Positions 8,557 to 20,012 of a stretch of 64,000 bases of DNA are shown here, in pieces. The first letter of the stretch is position 1, and the number at the start of each line of letters is the position of its first letter. Origin of the DNA: Streptomyces broussonetiae. GTDB lineage: Bacteria; Actinomycetota; Actinomycetes; Streptomycetales; Streptomycetaceae. The notes beneath the pieces were generated by a model. That model was given only the letters and a program-made list of their open reading frames with translations. It searched no databases and was not told the DNA's origin. Location: positions 1,612,001 to 1,676,000 of the forward strand of contig NZ_CP047020.1 of NCBI RefSeq assembly GCF_009796285.1, read 5' to 3'. Both the position numbers and the translations under genes were made by a program.

Positions 8557-10167
8557 TCAGCAGCGGTCGCGGTCCTCCGTCAGCACCCCCTGAGCAGTGG
8601 CCAGCGAATGGTCGTAGCAGCCGTCGGAGCCGTGGAGCCGATAGCGCTCGTGCGACGTGCCCACCGCATGCCGCTGATCGCGCGGGACGTCGATCGTGTA
8701 CGCCGCGTCACCGCTGTAGGTGTCGTCCAGCCGCGACCATGCGGTGCTCAGGCCGTCGCGCCGCTCCGTCACCGATGCGCGGTCGCCGAGCGTCAGCACC
8801 GTGCGCAGCCGGTTGTCCGTGCCGATGGTCGTCGTGCCGTCCAGCGTGTACGTCCGGTGCGTCCGCGTCGTCCGCGCGTGGCCGTGTCCGCCGGTGCTGA
8901 CCATCTCGTCGTCGGTCCAGGTGGCGTCCAGCGCGTCCGTGTTCTCGCCGTCGGTCCAGCGGTGCACCGAGGTGTTGGCGAGCGTACGGGTGACGGTCGT
9001 CGTCACACGGCCGTGCGAGGTGTCGAGGTACCCGGAGACCGTGAGCCGGTGTCCGGCCTCGGTGTTCACCCGGTTCTGCGAACCCGGGGTGTAGGTGGAG
9101 GTGTTGGCAAGGTCCGTCGCCCGGTCCGCGGTGAGCGCGCCGGTGACGTGGGCACGGTGCGTGTCCTGCCAGACCAGCACGTTCACCGGCGTGCTCCAGC
9201 CCGGCTGCCCCGCGGGTACGCCGACGACGGAGACCTCGATGCGGTGCGGACGGCCGTCGTCGAGAAGACCCGCGAAGGGTGTGAGGTCGTACTGGACGGG
9301 GCGTACGTCGAAGGCGCCCGGCGCAGGGACGACGTACCAGAGGAAGGGGTTGGACCAGCCGCCGGTCCAGACGTTCGGGAACGGCGCGGCGATTCCGGCA
9401 AGTTGGCCGTCGACCTTGATCTGCACCTCGCGGTAGGGACCGTGATCGGCCTTGCAGGAGTACGACGCCGGGTCGGCCACGGTGAGGTACCAGAACTCCT
9501 CGCATCCGCCGCCCGAACCGGTCGCGTAGACCTCGGCGACGATCCGTTCGCTGTTGCGCGGAGTGGTGAGGGTCGTACCGCCGGGCGTGTCGGCGAGCGT
9601 CAGGACGCGGTCGGGGGTCCGCTCGGCGGGGCGGCCCGCGTAGAAGGTCAGCGTGACATGGACGTCGATGACGCCGGTGTACGTGTCGTCCACGACGTTG
9701 CCGATCAGCATCTCGACATCCTGTGCGCTGCGGAAGGTGTCGCTGTAGCGGGTGACGTCCTTCTCGACGTGCCAGGCGATGCCGTCGGGCGAGGGCTCCG
9801 GGGTGGAGGTGCGCAGGACCTCGACTCCGCCGACGTGCAGATAGCCGAGCCGGTCGTACTGACGGCCCTTCACCTTGCCGTCGAGGCGCAGGACGACCTT
9901 GCTCCAGTGGTCGCCGCAGCCCTGGGGCGGGGTGTACGTGCCGCGATAGGGCGTGAAGTCGCGGAACTGCGCGTCGGCGAGGGTGACCTGGCACGATCTG
10001 GTGTGCGGCCGGTCGACGGGCGGTGCCGCGGTGACCGGGTCGTGCCAGTCCGTACCGAACTCCGCCGGGACATCGGCCGCTTGGGCTGTGGCAGCCCCGG
10101 TACCCAGGAGCGCGCTCGCCAGGAGGGTTGCCCCGGCGAGCATGGACATGACTATCCGTCTTCTCAT
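8557..10167 (-). CDS. Secreted PNGase A-like protein (peptide-N4-asparagine amidase A family)
   Basis: This is a 536-residue exported protein with a classical signal peptide (about residues 1-31, cleavage near AQA-ADV). The mature region is beta-rich and follows the peptide-N4-(N-acetyl-beta-glucosaminyl)asparagine amidase A family: GCGDHWSKVVLRLDG, GVEVLRTSTPEPSPDGIAWH, an inner CEEFWYLTV block, and GGWSNPFLWYVV. Plant and fungal relatives remove N-glycans from glycoproteins; for bacterial members the activity is seldom tested. The paired cysteines suggest disulfides outside the cell. It may help a saprophyte feed on plant or fungal glycoproteins. It is preceded on the same strand by an L,D-transpeptidase gene 52 bp upstream, with no obvious functional link. 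Confidence 0.8.
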   Translation of the reverse strand: MRRRIVMSMLAGATLLASALLGTGAATAQAADVPAEFGTDWHDPVTAAPPVDRPHTRSCQVTLADAQFRDFTPYRGTYTPPQGCGDHWSKVVLRLDGKVKGRQYDRLGYLHVGGVEVLRTSTPEPSPDGIAWHVEKDVTRYSDTFRSAQDVEMLIGNVVDDTYTGVIDVHVTLTFYAGRPAERTPDRVLTLADTPGGTTLTTPRNSERIVAEVYATGSGGGCEEFWYLTVADPASYSCKADHGPYREVQIKVDGQLAGIAAPFPNVWTGGWSNPFLWYVVPAPGAFDVRPVQYDLTPFAGLLDDGRPHRIEVSVVGVPAGQPGWSTPVNVLVWQDTHRAHVTGALTADRATDLANTSTYTPGSQNRVNTEAGHRLTVSGYLDTSHGRVTTTVTRTLANTSVHRWTDGENTDALDATWTDDEMVSTGGHGHARTTRTHRTYTLDGTTTIGTDNRLRTVLTLGDRASVTERRDGLSTAWSRLDDTYSGDAAYTIDVPRDQRHAVGTSHERYRLHGSDGCYDHSLATAQGVLTEDRDRC

Positions 10168-10219
10168 GGCCCGTGTTCTACGGCCACTCGGCCCCTTCCC
10201 GCAATGACGCCTCGTCGCG

Positions 10220-10963
10220 TCAGGCGCGCAGTTCCCTCCTGTCGCCCATCACCATCACCGGATGCTGGTCCGGATCCAGCGTGCGCAGCAGGAACTTCAT
10301 CGCCTCCTTGGGGAGGCTGACACAGGCGGACGTGCCGTCGCCGTGGTCGAGGTGGAGCCAGATGCCGCCGCCCTTGTCGTCGCCCAAGGGGCGGACGGGG
10401 TCGTGGGGCACGGTGCCCGGCCTGCGGTTGTAGTCGATGGCGATGACGTAGTCGAAGACATGCTCGTAGGCCTCGCCCGGGAGCGTCGGCGCGTAGGCGT
10501 ACACGTTCTGGTCGTACGGCAGCCTGCTGCCGGGATCGTCGAGCACGCCGCCCGCGGAGGAGAGGCCGAAGACGCCGACAGGGGTGCGGTCGTCGCCCGT
10601 GTGATGGTCCGTGGTCCAGCCGTTCCGGCCGTTGTGGGCGGCCCAACGGGCCACCGGCCGCCACTCCGGACCCTCCTTCATGTACAGCACGACCGTGGAG
10701 TCGGGAGAATCCTCGCCGTCGCCGTACACCGCCAGGACCTGACCGGAGTCGTCGGGGATCTGGCGCTGCAGACGGTCTCCGACGCCCGGGATGCGGGTCG
10801 GATCGGTCGCGGGGAGGGCCGCCACGGCCGGATGGCGAGGACCTTCGGCGCCGCCGGCGTCAGCAGGACGCACTCCGTCGCTGCCGCACCCGGACAGGGC
10901 CGCCAGGAGCGCCCCGCACGCCACCACCGCCGCCGTCATCCGCCGCACACTGTAGGTCCGCAC
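10220..10963 (-). CDS. L,D-transpeptidase-like (YkuD-type) lipoprotein
   Basis: This 247-residue protein has a lipobox with Cys26 (ALSGC) and a C-terminal catalytic domain ending in an H-L-D-H and GTSACVSLP motif, whose Cys is the expected nucleophile of YkuD-type enzymes. The family makes 3-3 cross-links in peptidoglycan or attaches proteins to it, outside the membrane. The usual S-H-G-C motif is altered to T-S-A-C, seen in a branch often annotated only as 'L,D-transpeptidase family protein'. The start is GTG at 10963; an internal ATG nine codons in would also keep the lipobox. It faces away from the ABC exporter pair across a 306-bp gap. Confidence 0.8.
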   Translation of the reverse strand: MRTYSVRRMTAAVVACGALLAALSGCGSDGVRPADAGGAEGPRHPAVAALPATDPTRIPGVGDRLQRQIPDDSGQVLAVYGDGEDSPDSTVVLYMKEGPEWRPVARWAAHNGRNGWTTDHHTGDDRTPVGVFGLSSAGGVLDDPGSRLPYDQNVYAYAPTLPGEAYEHVFDYVIAIDYNRRPGTVPHDPVRPLGDDKGGGIWLHLDHGDGTSACVSLPKEAMKFLLRTLDPDQHPVMVMGDRRELRA

Positions 10964-11269
10964 ATGACCATGGTGGCATCACACACTGATCGATAATGTG
11001 ACTAATCCCCGTATTTCACCGGGTTGGCTGACAGTGCCCCCGGGGTGACCTGCGCTGAGTCGGATCACCCGGCCGCCGACGTCGAGGACCTCCCGGTAGG
11101 GGGCTCGGCCTCGCCCCCTGTCTCGCGGACCCGGTGGCCGGAAGCCGCTGGATCGGCCGGACCCGTCGGGAAAACCGTTTGAAATTCACCACTCTGCAAC
11201 GCGAACCTTTCACGGCTTGTTGGCACATCTCACCGTCTCCCCCTCCCTGACACGAGCCACTGGGACGTC
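10964..11269. other. Divergent intergenic region
   Basis: This gap separates the minus-strand L,D-transpeptidase gene from the plus-strand ABC exporter pair, so it must hold promoters for both. An AT-richer stretch (10975-11020) sits close to the transpeptidase start. I see no small gene or clear palindrome. Confidence 0.5.
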
Positions 11270-13071
11270 ATGCAGATTCAAGACCTTCCGTATTCCGATC
11301 CGGGGGTCCCGGACGCACGTTCGGGACCCCGATTCCTGTGGTGGCTCTGGCGCAACCAGCTGGGCGGGCAGCTGAAATCACTCGCCTGGGGCCTGCTGCA
11401 CTTCGTCTCCGTGTCGGCGCTGCCCTTCTGCGTCGGCCTCGCCGTGCAGGCGGTCGTGGACCGCTCCGGCACCCGGCTCGCCCTGACGGGTGGTCTGATG
11501 CTGCTGTGCGGCACGGGCATCGCCGTCGGCGACACCTTCCTGCACCGCACCGCCGTCACCAACTGGATCACGGCCGCCGCCCGGGTCCAGCAACTCCTGG
11601 CCCGCAAGGCCTCCCAGCTCGGCTCCGCCCTGACCCGGCGGGTCGCGGCCGGTGAGGTGGTGGCCGTGTCCACCGGCGACGTCGAGAAGATCGGCTGGTT
11701 CGTCGAGGCGGTCTCCCGGTTCACCGCGGCCGCGCTCACGGTGGTCGTGGTCTGTGTCGGCCTTCTCGTCTACCAGCCCGCCCTGGGCGTGATCGTCGCG
11801 GTCGGGCTGCCCGTCGTGGCGCTCGCGGCCCTGCCGCTGCTGCCCCGGGCCACGCGCCGCGCCGACGTGCAGCGCGAGAAGGCGGGCCGGGCCACCGAGC
11901 TGGCCTCGGACACGGTCGCCGGGCTGCGCGTGCTGCGTGGCATCGGCGGCGAGGAGCTGTTCCTCGACCGCTACCGCCGGGCCTCGCAGGAGGTACGGCA
12001 CGCCGCGGTGCGCAGCGCCCGGATGTGGTCGCTGATCTCCGCCATCCAGGTGCTGCTGCCCGGGCTGCTGCTCATCGCCGTCGTCTGGCACGGCGTCCAC
12101 CTGGCCCGCCAGGGCCGTATCACGGTCGGTGAACTCGTCACCGTCTACAGCGCGGTCATGATCCTCAACTACCCGCTGCGGCACTTCGAGGAGATCGCCA
12201 TGGCGTACTCCTTCTCCCGTCCGTCGGCCAAACGGGCGGCCCGGGTGCTGTCGCTGGAGCGGGCCACGGACACCGACGGCACCCGCGCGGCCGAGGTCCC
12301 CACCGGGGATCTGTACGACCCCGACACCGGTCTGATCGCTCCTGCCGGCCGTCTCACCGCCGTGGTCTGCGGCGACCCCGACGCGGCGGGGCGCCTCGCG
12401 GCTCGGCTGGGCGGCCACCCCGCCGAGCCGGGCCCCTCGGTCCTGCTCGACGGTGTCGCCCTGGACGAACTCCCGCTGGACAGCGCACGAACCGCCGTCC
12501 TCGTCCAGGACAAGGACCCGGTGCTGCTGTCCGGCACCCTGCGCGAACTGCTCGACGTGCCCGCTTCCGGAACCGTACCGGCCAAGGACGCACTGGCCGC
12601 GGCGCAGTGCGACGACGTCCTGGACGCTCTGGTGCAGGGGGCGTCGGACAGCGCCGACCCGATGGACGCCCGGATCACCGAGCGTGGCCGCTCCCTGTCC
12701 GGCGGCCAGCGCCAGCGGCTCGCGCTCGCCCGGTCGCTGGTGACCGACCCCGAAGTGCTGGTGCTGGACGAGCCGACCTCCGCGGTGGACTCGCACACCG
12801 AGGCACGCATCGCGGAAGGGCTGCGCCGGCTGCGCTCGGACCGCACGACGGTGGTGTTCACCTCCTCGCCGCTGCTGCTCGACCGCGCCGACCGGGTTGC
12901 CCTGATCCACGAGGGGGCGGTCGTCGCGGTCGGCCTGCACCGCGAACTGCTCGACGACGAACCGCGGTACCGGTCCGTGGTGACACGCGAGACGGACGAA
13001 GAACTGGCCGCGGCCGACGTGGGTGCCCTGGTGGGCGCCCGACAGAAGCGGGAAGACATCGAGGAGAGCAC

Positions 13072-13075
<4 letters not shown>
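11270..13075 (+). CDS. Heterodimeric ABC exporter, subunit 1 (degenerate Walker A)
   Basis: The 601-residue exporter half has membrane helices over about residues 30-310 and an ATPase domain from about 340. Its Walker A is lost (GDPDAAGR at 368-375 instead of GxxxxGKS) and the switch histidine region reads FTSSP, while the signature LSGGQ (476-480) and Walker B VLVLDEPTSAVD (from 496) are intact. It can therefore supply the signature half of one ATP site but cannot bind ATP normally itself. It overlaps subunit 2 by four bases (ATGA), so the two are made in equal amounts. The substrate is unknown; no peptide precursor gene is evident alongside. Confidence 0.9.
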
Positions 13076-14853
<1,778 letters not shown>

Positions 14854-15627
14854 GGATCCACGCCATCGGTGACCGGGACAGCGGCGCAGATTCCGCGGGG
14901 AGTCCCGGTCGCCGGGGCCACGACGGCCGCCCTGCCGACGGCAGTGGGCACCGGCATCCCGGTCCCCCGACCATCGGGATTGCCAAGGGGTCCGCCGCGA
15001 TTTCGGCGCGACTGGAGTGCGGTCCTGCCGGACCTCGACGGACCGGCTCGCAGTCGGGACCTTGCACATCCCGAGACCGTGCGGGCCGGGCTCCGGTCGG
15101 ACGGCACGCGATGAGTGCTTCACCGGCGGGAGGACGCGGGGCATCCCGGCGCGGATGGAGCGCCACGCGGAGCGCCACACGTGGGGCGGCCTCGTCTCAG
15201 CCGGAACGTGGAACCGGGCTCTGGGCGACCAGCACCCGGTCAGCCTTTCTCCAGCCGGAACGCGGGGCAGCCGGCCCCGGCCGACCAACACCCGGTCGAC
15301 CCTGCCCACAGCCAGAGCGCGGGGCAGCCGGGTCCCGGCCGGCCGGTGCGCGGTGTGGCCTGCCGCGGCCGGAGCATCGGGCGCCCTTCCCCTGGGGTCA
15401 CCGGTCGGCTTCGGCGCCCGGTGGGCGCTGTGGACAGGACCGAGGCCTGGCCAGGTGTCGTGCCGTTGCGCGGTCCCGAGCCGGGGTGGAAGGCTGGAGA
15501 GCGGCACCGGTTCGGGGAGCGCCGGCGAACCACCTGGTTCGTGGCGTGTGACACCCGCGCCGGGCATGCCGGCGGCCCGCCATCCGCTGTGTTGGCATGC
15601 GGCCGTCCTCACCACCTGGAGGTACTC
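14854..15627. other. Gene-free region with degenerate repeats
   Basis: No reading frame here has recognisable protein content, although GC bias keeps several frames open. It contains two imperfect tandem copies of a 56-58 bp unit (15226-15339) and a partial upstream copy. It may be relic DNA or the leader of the DUF5709 gene. Confidence 0.5.
15226..15339. repeat. Two imperfect tandem copies of a 56-58 bp unit
   Basis: Both copies begin CGACCA-CACCCGGTC and contain GCCGGAACGCGGGGCAGCCG or close variants. Unit 1 spans 15226-15281 and unit 2 spans 15282-15339; part of a third copy (CAGCCGGAACG) lies just upstream at 15199. The copies have diverged, so the duplication is not recent. Confidence 0.6.
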
Positions 15628-16098
15628 GTGGACAACTCCGACGGCTGGGGGGACGACGTCTACCAGCCCGACCCCTCGGAGATCCGGGAGGACTCGGGGG
15701 TCCTCGACGTCGAGGACACACTGGACTTCGACGGCGTCGACGACCCGCTCGACCGCGGTTGGTCCCCTCCCGAGCGGCCGTGGGCGGTGGAACACGCCGG
15801 TGTGACAGCGGCCGAACGCCAGGCCGGCGAGACCCTGGACCAGCGGCTGGCCGAGGAGCAGCCCGACCTCGGCACGTCCGACGGCGACGGCATCGGTGAC
15901 TGCGACGGCACCGACGGGGAACTCCTGGACAACGAGGTCGGCAACCTCCGCTCCGGCCGGCTGGTGGCTCCCGACGAGGGAGCGCACGAGGACGACGAAG
16001 CCGCTCTGGTCGCCACCGATGTCGGTATCGACGGCGCCGCCGCTTCCGCGGAGGAGGCCGCGATGCACATCGTCGACGAGGACTCTCTGCCCGGCTGA
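15628..16098 (+). CDS. DUF5709 domain protein
   Basis: This 156-residue, very acidic, cytosolic protein has no membrane segment. The pattern VYQPDPSEIREDSGVLDVED, then LDRGWSPPERPWAVEH, then an acidic tail is the actinobacterial DUF5709 family, whose function is unknown. The GTG at 15628 is preceded by GGAGGT at the right distance; the longer open frame upstream has no family similarity and was not used. It lies 42 bp before the L31B gene and may be co-transcribed with it. Confidence 0.85.
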   Translation: MDNSDGWGDDVYQPDPSEIREDSGVLDVEDTLDFDGVDDPLDRGWSPPERPWAVEHAGVTAAERQAGETLDQRLAEEQPDLGTSDGDGIGDCDGTDGELLDNEVGNLRSGRLVAPDEGAHEDDEAALVATDVGIDGAAASAEEAAMHIVDEDSLPG

Positions 16099-16140
16099 CC
16101 AGCCGGCCCCCTGCCCGCCCGCCCCGTACGAGGAGCCGCC

Positions 16141-16404
16141 ATGCAGCAGGACAAGCACCCCGACTACCACGCCGTGGTCTTCCGCGACCGAGCCGCTGGA
16201 TACGCGTTCCTGACCCGGTCGACCGCACAGAGTGAGCAGACCATCGAGTGGGACGACGGGGAGAGCTACCCGGTGATCGACGTGGAGATCTCCTCCGAGA
16301 GCCATCCCTTCTACACGGGCAAGGCCCGCACGGTCGATACCGAGGGGCGCATCGCCCGTTTCGAGCGCCGGTACGGCGGGACCGAGTCGGGCGCGACCGG
16401 CTGA
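16141..16404 (+). CDS. rpmE2: Type-B 50S ribosomal protein L31
   Basis: The 87-residue protein reads [16 protein letters not shown] with the later SHPFYTGK block of L31. It lacks the C-x-x-C zinc-ribbon cysteines of ordinary L31, so it is the zinc-independent paralogue that replaces the zinc form during zinc shortage; in Streptomyces this is usually under Zur control. I could not find a Zur-like palindrome directly upstream, so the promoter may lie before the DUF5709 gene. AGGAG precedes the ATG. A GC hairpin follows the stop. Confidence 0.93.
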   Translation: MQQDKHPDYHAVVFRDRAAGYAFLTRSTAQSEQTIEWDDGESYPVIDVEISSESHPFYTGKARTVDTEGRIARFERRYGGTESGATG

Positions 16405-16419
16405 GCCTAAGCGGGGACG

Positions 16420-16436
16420 CGGCCCCCTTCGGGCCG
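16420..16436. terminator. Hairpin between convergent genes
   Basis: CGGCCC (16420-16425) pairs with GGGCCG (16431-16436) over a 5-nt loop, 16 nt after the L31B stop. It lies between two convergent genes and could serve both. Confidence 0.5.
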
Positions 16437-16518
16437 AGGCAGCGGCCCACGACTCCCGCCCGGGACCGACCGCCTGGAGCGAACACGGCCGGGGCCCGCG
16501 CTCAGATCACCCCGCGTC

Positions 16519-17313
16519 TCAGATCACGTTGAGCGCGGCTGCGCAGCCCACCCCACCCAGCAGCATGAACGCGGGCATCAGCACCTTCAGCTCCACCCAG
16601 CTGCCGGCCCGGAACCGCATCCCCTTCGGCGGCCCCAGCGGATACCAGCGCTTGCGGCCCACCGGAATGGGCCACAGGATCGGGCAGCCGGACACGGTCA
16701 GCGCGTCCCCGATGTCGTGCACCAGCGCGCCGAGCACGACCGGCAGCCCCAGCCACAGGTACTGCTGGCCAGGCTCGGTGAACAGCCAGTCGGAACCGTT
16801 TCCGGGCTTGTCCAGGATCCCCGCGAGGATCCATGCGCTGGTCGCCGCCAGCAGCCAGACCAGGACATCGGCGCTGGAGCCCCGGGCCGCCCGCCACAGC
16901 AGACCCTCGATCGCCAGCACCATGTGCACGAACAGGATCGCCAGCACCGCCCAGCGGCCCCCCGTGATCGCCGCCGCCGAGCAGCCCGCGCCGATCAGGA
17001 CCGCCCACAGCCAGGTGTGCGTCAGTGTGCGGTGGCCGCCGTTGCGGCGCGGGTCGCCCTTCATCCTGGTCGCCTTGTAGACGGCGTGGGACAGCTTGTC
17101 CACGATCTCGCAGATCGCATGGGAGATCGGCCCGAAGGCGCGCGAGATGGTCGCCGCTTTGTGGTCGAGGTCGGGGGCAAGCGCGGCGCCGGCGCAGATC
17201 AGGGCACCGACGAGGAGGACCGGCCAGGGCATCGGGTGACCGGCCGCGGCGGCCGCCGCTCCGACGCCGAGCCAGGCCGCGGCCCCCGACAGTGAGTGTG
17301 CTGGTCCCATCAT
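16519..17313 (-). CDS. YdjM/DUF457-type membrane-bound metal-dependent hydrolase
   Basis: This 264-residue polytopic membrane protein (about six segments) carries the family's histidine/aspartate sites: MGPAHSLSG near the start, LAPDLDHK, the GGHRTLTHTW block and VHDIGDALT. These fit YdjM-like (DUF457) membrane hydrolases that hold a metal ion; the substrate is unknown. The ATG at 17313 is preferred because GGGAAG lies five bases upstream; an in-frame ATG at 17331 has too little spacing from its GAGGA. It is divergent from the DUF3516 helicase gene. Confidence 0.85.
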   Translation of the reverse strand: MMGPAHSLSGAAAWLGVGAAAAAAGHPMPWPVLLVGALICAGAALAPDLDHKAATISRAFGPISHAICEIVDKLSHAVYKATRMKGDPRRNGGHRTLTHTWLWAVLIGAGCSAAAITGGRWAVLAILFVHMVLAIEGLLWRAARGSSADVLVWLLAATSAWILAGILDKPGNGSDWLFTEPGQQYLWLGLPVVLGALVHDIGDALTVSGCPILWPIPVGRKRWYPLGPPKGMRFRAGSWVELKVLMPAFMLLGGVGCAAALNVI

Positions 17314-17458
17314 GACCGCTTCCCGCCCCATTCCTCGTGTACCGCTGTCCAGTTGACCCGGCGCGCTGACGCTGCGTCGGCGACACAGCGTAGCTGCCGT
17401 GATCTTCGTACCCACAGCCGATTCCCCTCTCGGGGGCAAGGCCAGGCAAGATGGGTGC

Positions 17459-19972
17459 GTGACCCTCATCGATCAGCTGCCGCCGACCGCCGACCCCGAC
17501 GCCCTGTACGAAGCCTTCGAGTCGTGGGCACAGGAGCGCGGTCTGACCCTCTATCCCCACCAGGAGGAGGCGCTGATCGAGGCGGTGTCCGGGGCGAACG
17601 TGATCGTCTCGACGCCCACCGGATCCGGCAAAAGCATGATCGCCGCGGGTGCGCACTTCGCCGCGCTGGCCCGGGACGAGGTCACCTTCTACACCGCCCC
17701 GATCAAGGCACTGGTGTCGGAGAAGTTCTTCGAGCTGTGCAAGCTCTTCGGCACCGAGAACGTCGGCATGCTCACCGGCGACGCCTCCGTGAACGCCGAC
17801 GCTCCCGTGATCTGCTGCACCGCCGAGGTGCTGGCGTCGATCGCGCTGCGCGACGGCAGGAACGCGGACGTCGGTCAGGTCGTCATGGACGAGTTCCACT
17901 TCTACGCCGAGGGTGACCGTGGCTGGGCCTGGCAGATCCCGCTGCTGGAACTCCCCCAGGCGCAGTTCATCCTGATGTCGGCCACTTTGGGTGATGTGTC
18001 CTTCTTCGAGAAGGACCTCGCCCGCCGCACCGGCCGCCCCACCTCGGTCGTCCGCTCGGCGACCCGCCCGGTACCCCTCTCCTACGAGTACCAGCTCACC
18101 CCGCTCACCGAGACGCTCACCGACCTGCTGGAGAGCAAGCAGGCGCCGGTGTACATCGTGCACTTCACACAGGCGCAGGCCGTGGAGCGGGCGCAGGCTC
18201 TGATGAGCATCAACATGTGCTCGCGCGAGGAGAAGGACCAGATCGCCGAGCTGATCGGCAACTTCCGTTTCACCACCAAGTTCGGCCGCAACCTCTCCCG
18301 TTACGTCCGTCACGGCATCGGCGTCCACCACGCCGGCATGCTGCCCAAGTACCGCCGCCTGGTGGAGAAGCTCGCCCAGGCCGGTCTGCTGAAGGTCATC
18401 TGCGGCACGGACACGCTCGGCGTGGGCGTCAATGTGCCGATCCGCACGGTGCTGTTCACGGCGTTGACCAAGTACGACGGCAGCCGCGTGCGCACTCTGC
18501 GCGCCCGTGAGTTCCACCAGATCGCGGGCCGGGCCGGACGCGCCGGGTTCGACACGGCGGGGCTCGTCGTGGCGCAGGCGCCCGAGCACGTCATCGAGAA
18601 CGAGAAGGCTCTGGCGAAGGCGGGCGACGACCCGAAGAAGCGGCGCAAGGTGGTGCGCAAGAAGGCGCCTGAGGGCTTTGTCGGCTGGACGGACAACACC
18701 TTCCAGAAGTTGATCGAGTCGGAGCCGGAGCCGCTGACGTCCCGTTTCCGGGTGACGCACACGATGCTGCTGTCGGTGATCGCCCGCCCGGGCAACGCCT
18801 TCGAGGCGATGCGTCACCTGCTGGAGGACAACCACGAGCCGCGCAGGCAGCAGCTCAGGCACATCCGCCGGGCCATCGCGATCTACCGCTCGCTGCTCGA
18901 CGGCGGGATCGTGGAGAAGCTCGACACGCCGGACGCCGAGGGCCGCATCGTCCGGCTCACGGTGGACCTCCAGCAGGACTTCGCGCTCAACCAGCCGCTG
19001 TCCACGTTCGCCCTCGCCGCCTTCGAACTGCTCGACCCCGAGTCGCCGTCCTACGCGCTCGACATGGTCTCCGTCGTGGAGTCCACCCTGGACGACCCGC
19101 GACAGATCCTCGCCGCCCAGCAGAACAAGGCACGCGGCGAGGCTGTGGCCGCGATGAAGGCGGACGGCGTCGAGTACGAAGAGCGCATGGAGCGCCTGCA
19201 GGACGTCAGCTATCCCAAGCCGCTGGAAGAGCTGCTCTTCCACGCCTACAACACCTATCGCAAGAGTCACCCGTGGGTCGGCGACCACCCGCTGTCACCC
19301 AAGTCCGTCATCCGCGACATGTACGAACGGGCGCTGTCCTTCACGGAGTTGGTGTCCTTCTACGAGCTGGCCCGCACCGAGGGCATCGTCCTGCGCTACC
19401 TGGCCAGCGCCTACAAGACCCTCGACCACACCATCCCGGACGATCTGAAGTCCGAGGACCTGCAGGACCTCATCGAGTGGCTGGGCGAGATGGTGCGCCA
19501 GGTGGACTCCAGCCTGCTGGACGAGTGGGAGCAGCTGGCCAACCCGGAGGAGATGACCGCCGAGGAGGCCCAGGAGAAGGCCGACGAGGTCAAGCCGGTC
19601 ACCGCCAACGCGCGCGCCTTCCGGGTGCTGGTCCGCAATGCCATGTTCCGCCGCGTGGAGCTGGCCGCCCTCGACCAGGTCGAGGAACTGGGCGAGCTGG
19701 ACGCCGAGTCCGGCTGGGACGCCGACGCCTGGGGCGAGGCAATGGACAAGTACTGGGACGAGTACGAGGATCTCGGCACCGGTCCCGACGCCCGCGGCCC
19801 CAAGCTCCTGGTCATCAAGGAGGAGCCGGAGAACGGCCTCTGGCGGGTCCGCCAGATCTTCGACGACCCGAACGGCGACCACGACTGGGGCATCAGCGCG
19901 GAAGTCGATCTCGTGGCCTCGGACGCCGAGGGCCGTGCGGTCGTCCGTGTCACGGACGTCGGCCAGCTGTGA
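17459..19972 (+). CDS. DEAD/DEAH-box helicase with DUF3516 C-terminal domain
   Basis: The 837-residue cytosolic ATPase has helicase motif I TPTGSGKS (residues 52-59), motif II MDEFHFYAEGDRG, motif III MSATLG, and the C-terminal motifs HHAGMLPKYR, CGTDTLGVGVN and HQIAGRAGRAGFD of Ski2-like enzymes. The second half is DUF3516, restricted to actinobacteria, with an acidic tail. An RNA-processing or decay role is likely by family but unproven. The GTG at 17459 follows a CAAGAT -10-like box by 7-8 nt and has no ribosome site, suggesting a leaderless mRNA. The thioesterase gene follows 40 bp downstream. Confidence 0.93.
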   Translation: MTLIDQLPPTADPDALYEAFESWAQERGLTLYPHQEEALIEAVSGANVIVSTPTGSGKSMIAAGAHFAALARDEVTFYTAPIKALVSEKFFELCKLFGTENVGMLTGDASVNADAPVICCTAEVLASIALRDGRNADVGQVVMDEFHFYAEGDRGWAWQIPLLELPQAQFILMSATLGDVSFFEKDLARRTGRPTSVVRSATRPVPLSYEYQLTPLTETLTDLLESKQAPVYIVHFTQAQAVERAQALMSINMCSREEKDQIAELIGNFRFTTKFGRNLSRYVRHGIGVHHAGMLPKYRRLVEKLAQAGLLKVICGTDTLGVGVNVPIRTVLFTALTKYDGSRVRTLRAREFHQIAGRAGRAGFDTAGLVVAQAPEHVIENEKALAKAGDDPKKRRKVVRKKAPEGFVGWTDNTFQKLIESEPEPLTSRFRVTHTMLLSVIARPGNAFEAMRHLLEDNHEPRRQQLRHIRRAIAIYRSLLDGGIVEKLDTPDAEGRIVRLTVDLQQDFALNQPLSTFALAAFELLDPESPSYALDMVSVVESTLDDPRQILAAQQNKARGEAVAAMKADGVEYEERMERLQDVSYPKPLEELLFHAYNTYRKSHPWVGDHPLSPKSVIRDMYERALSFTELVSFYELARTEGIVLRYLASAYKTLDHTIPDDLKSEDLQDLIEWLGEMVRQVDSSLLDEWEQLANPEEMTAEEAQEKADEVKPVTANARAFRVLVRNAMFRRVELAALDQVEELGELDAESGWDADAWGEAMDKYWDEYEDLGTGPDARGPKLLVIKEEPENGLWRVRQIFDDPNGDHDWGISAEVDLVASDAEGRAVVRVTDVGQL

Positions 19973-20012
19973 GCCCTTTTCGACCAGGCGTGAGCCAAGG
20001 AGAATCCCACCG

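Noticed and set aside
8302..10320. 672-codon plus-strand frame
   Set aside because: Antisense to the PNGase A-like gene, with no recognisable domains.
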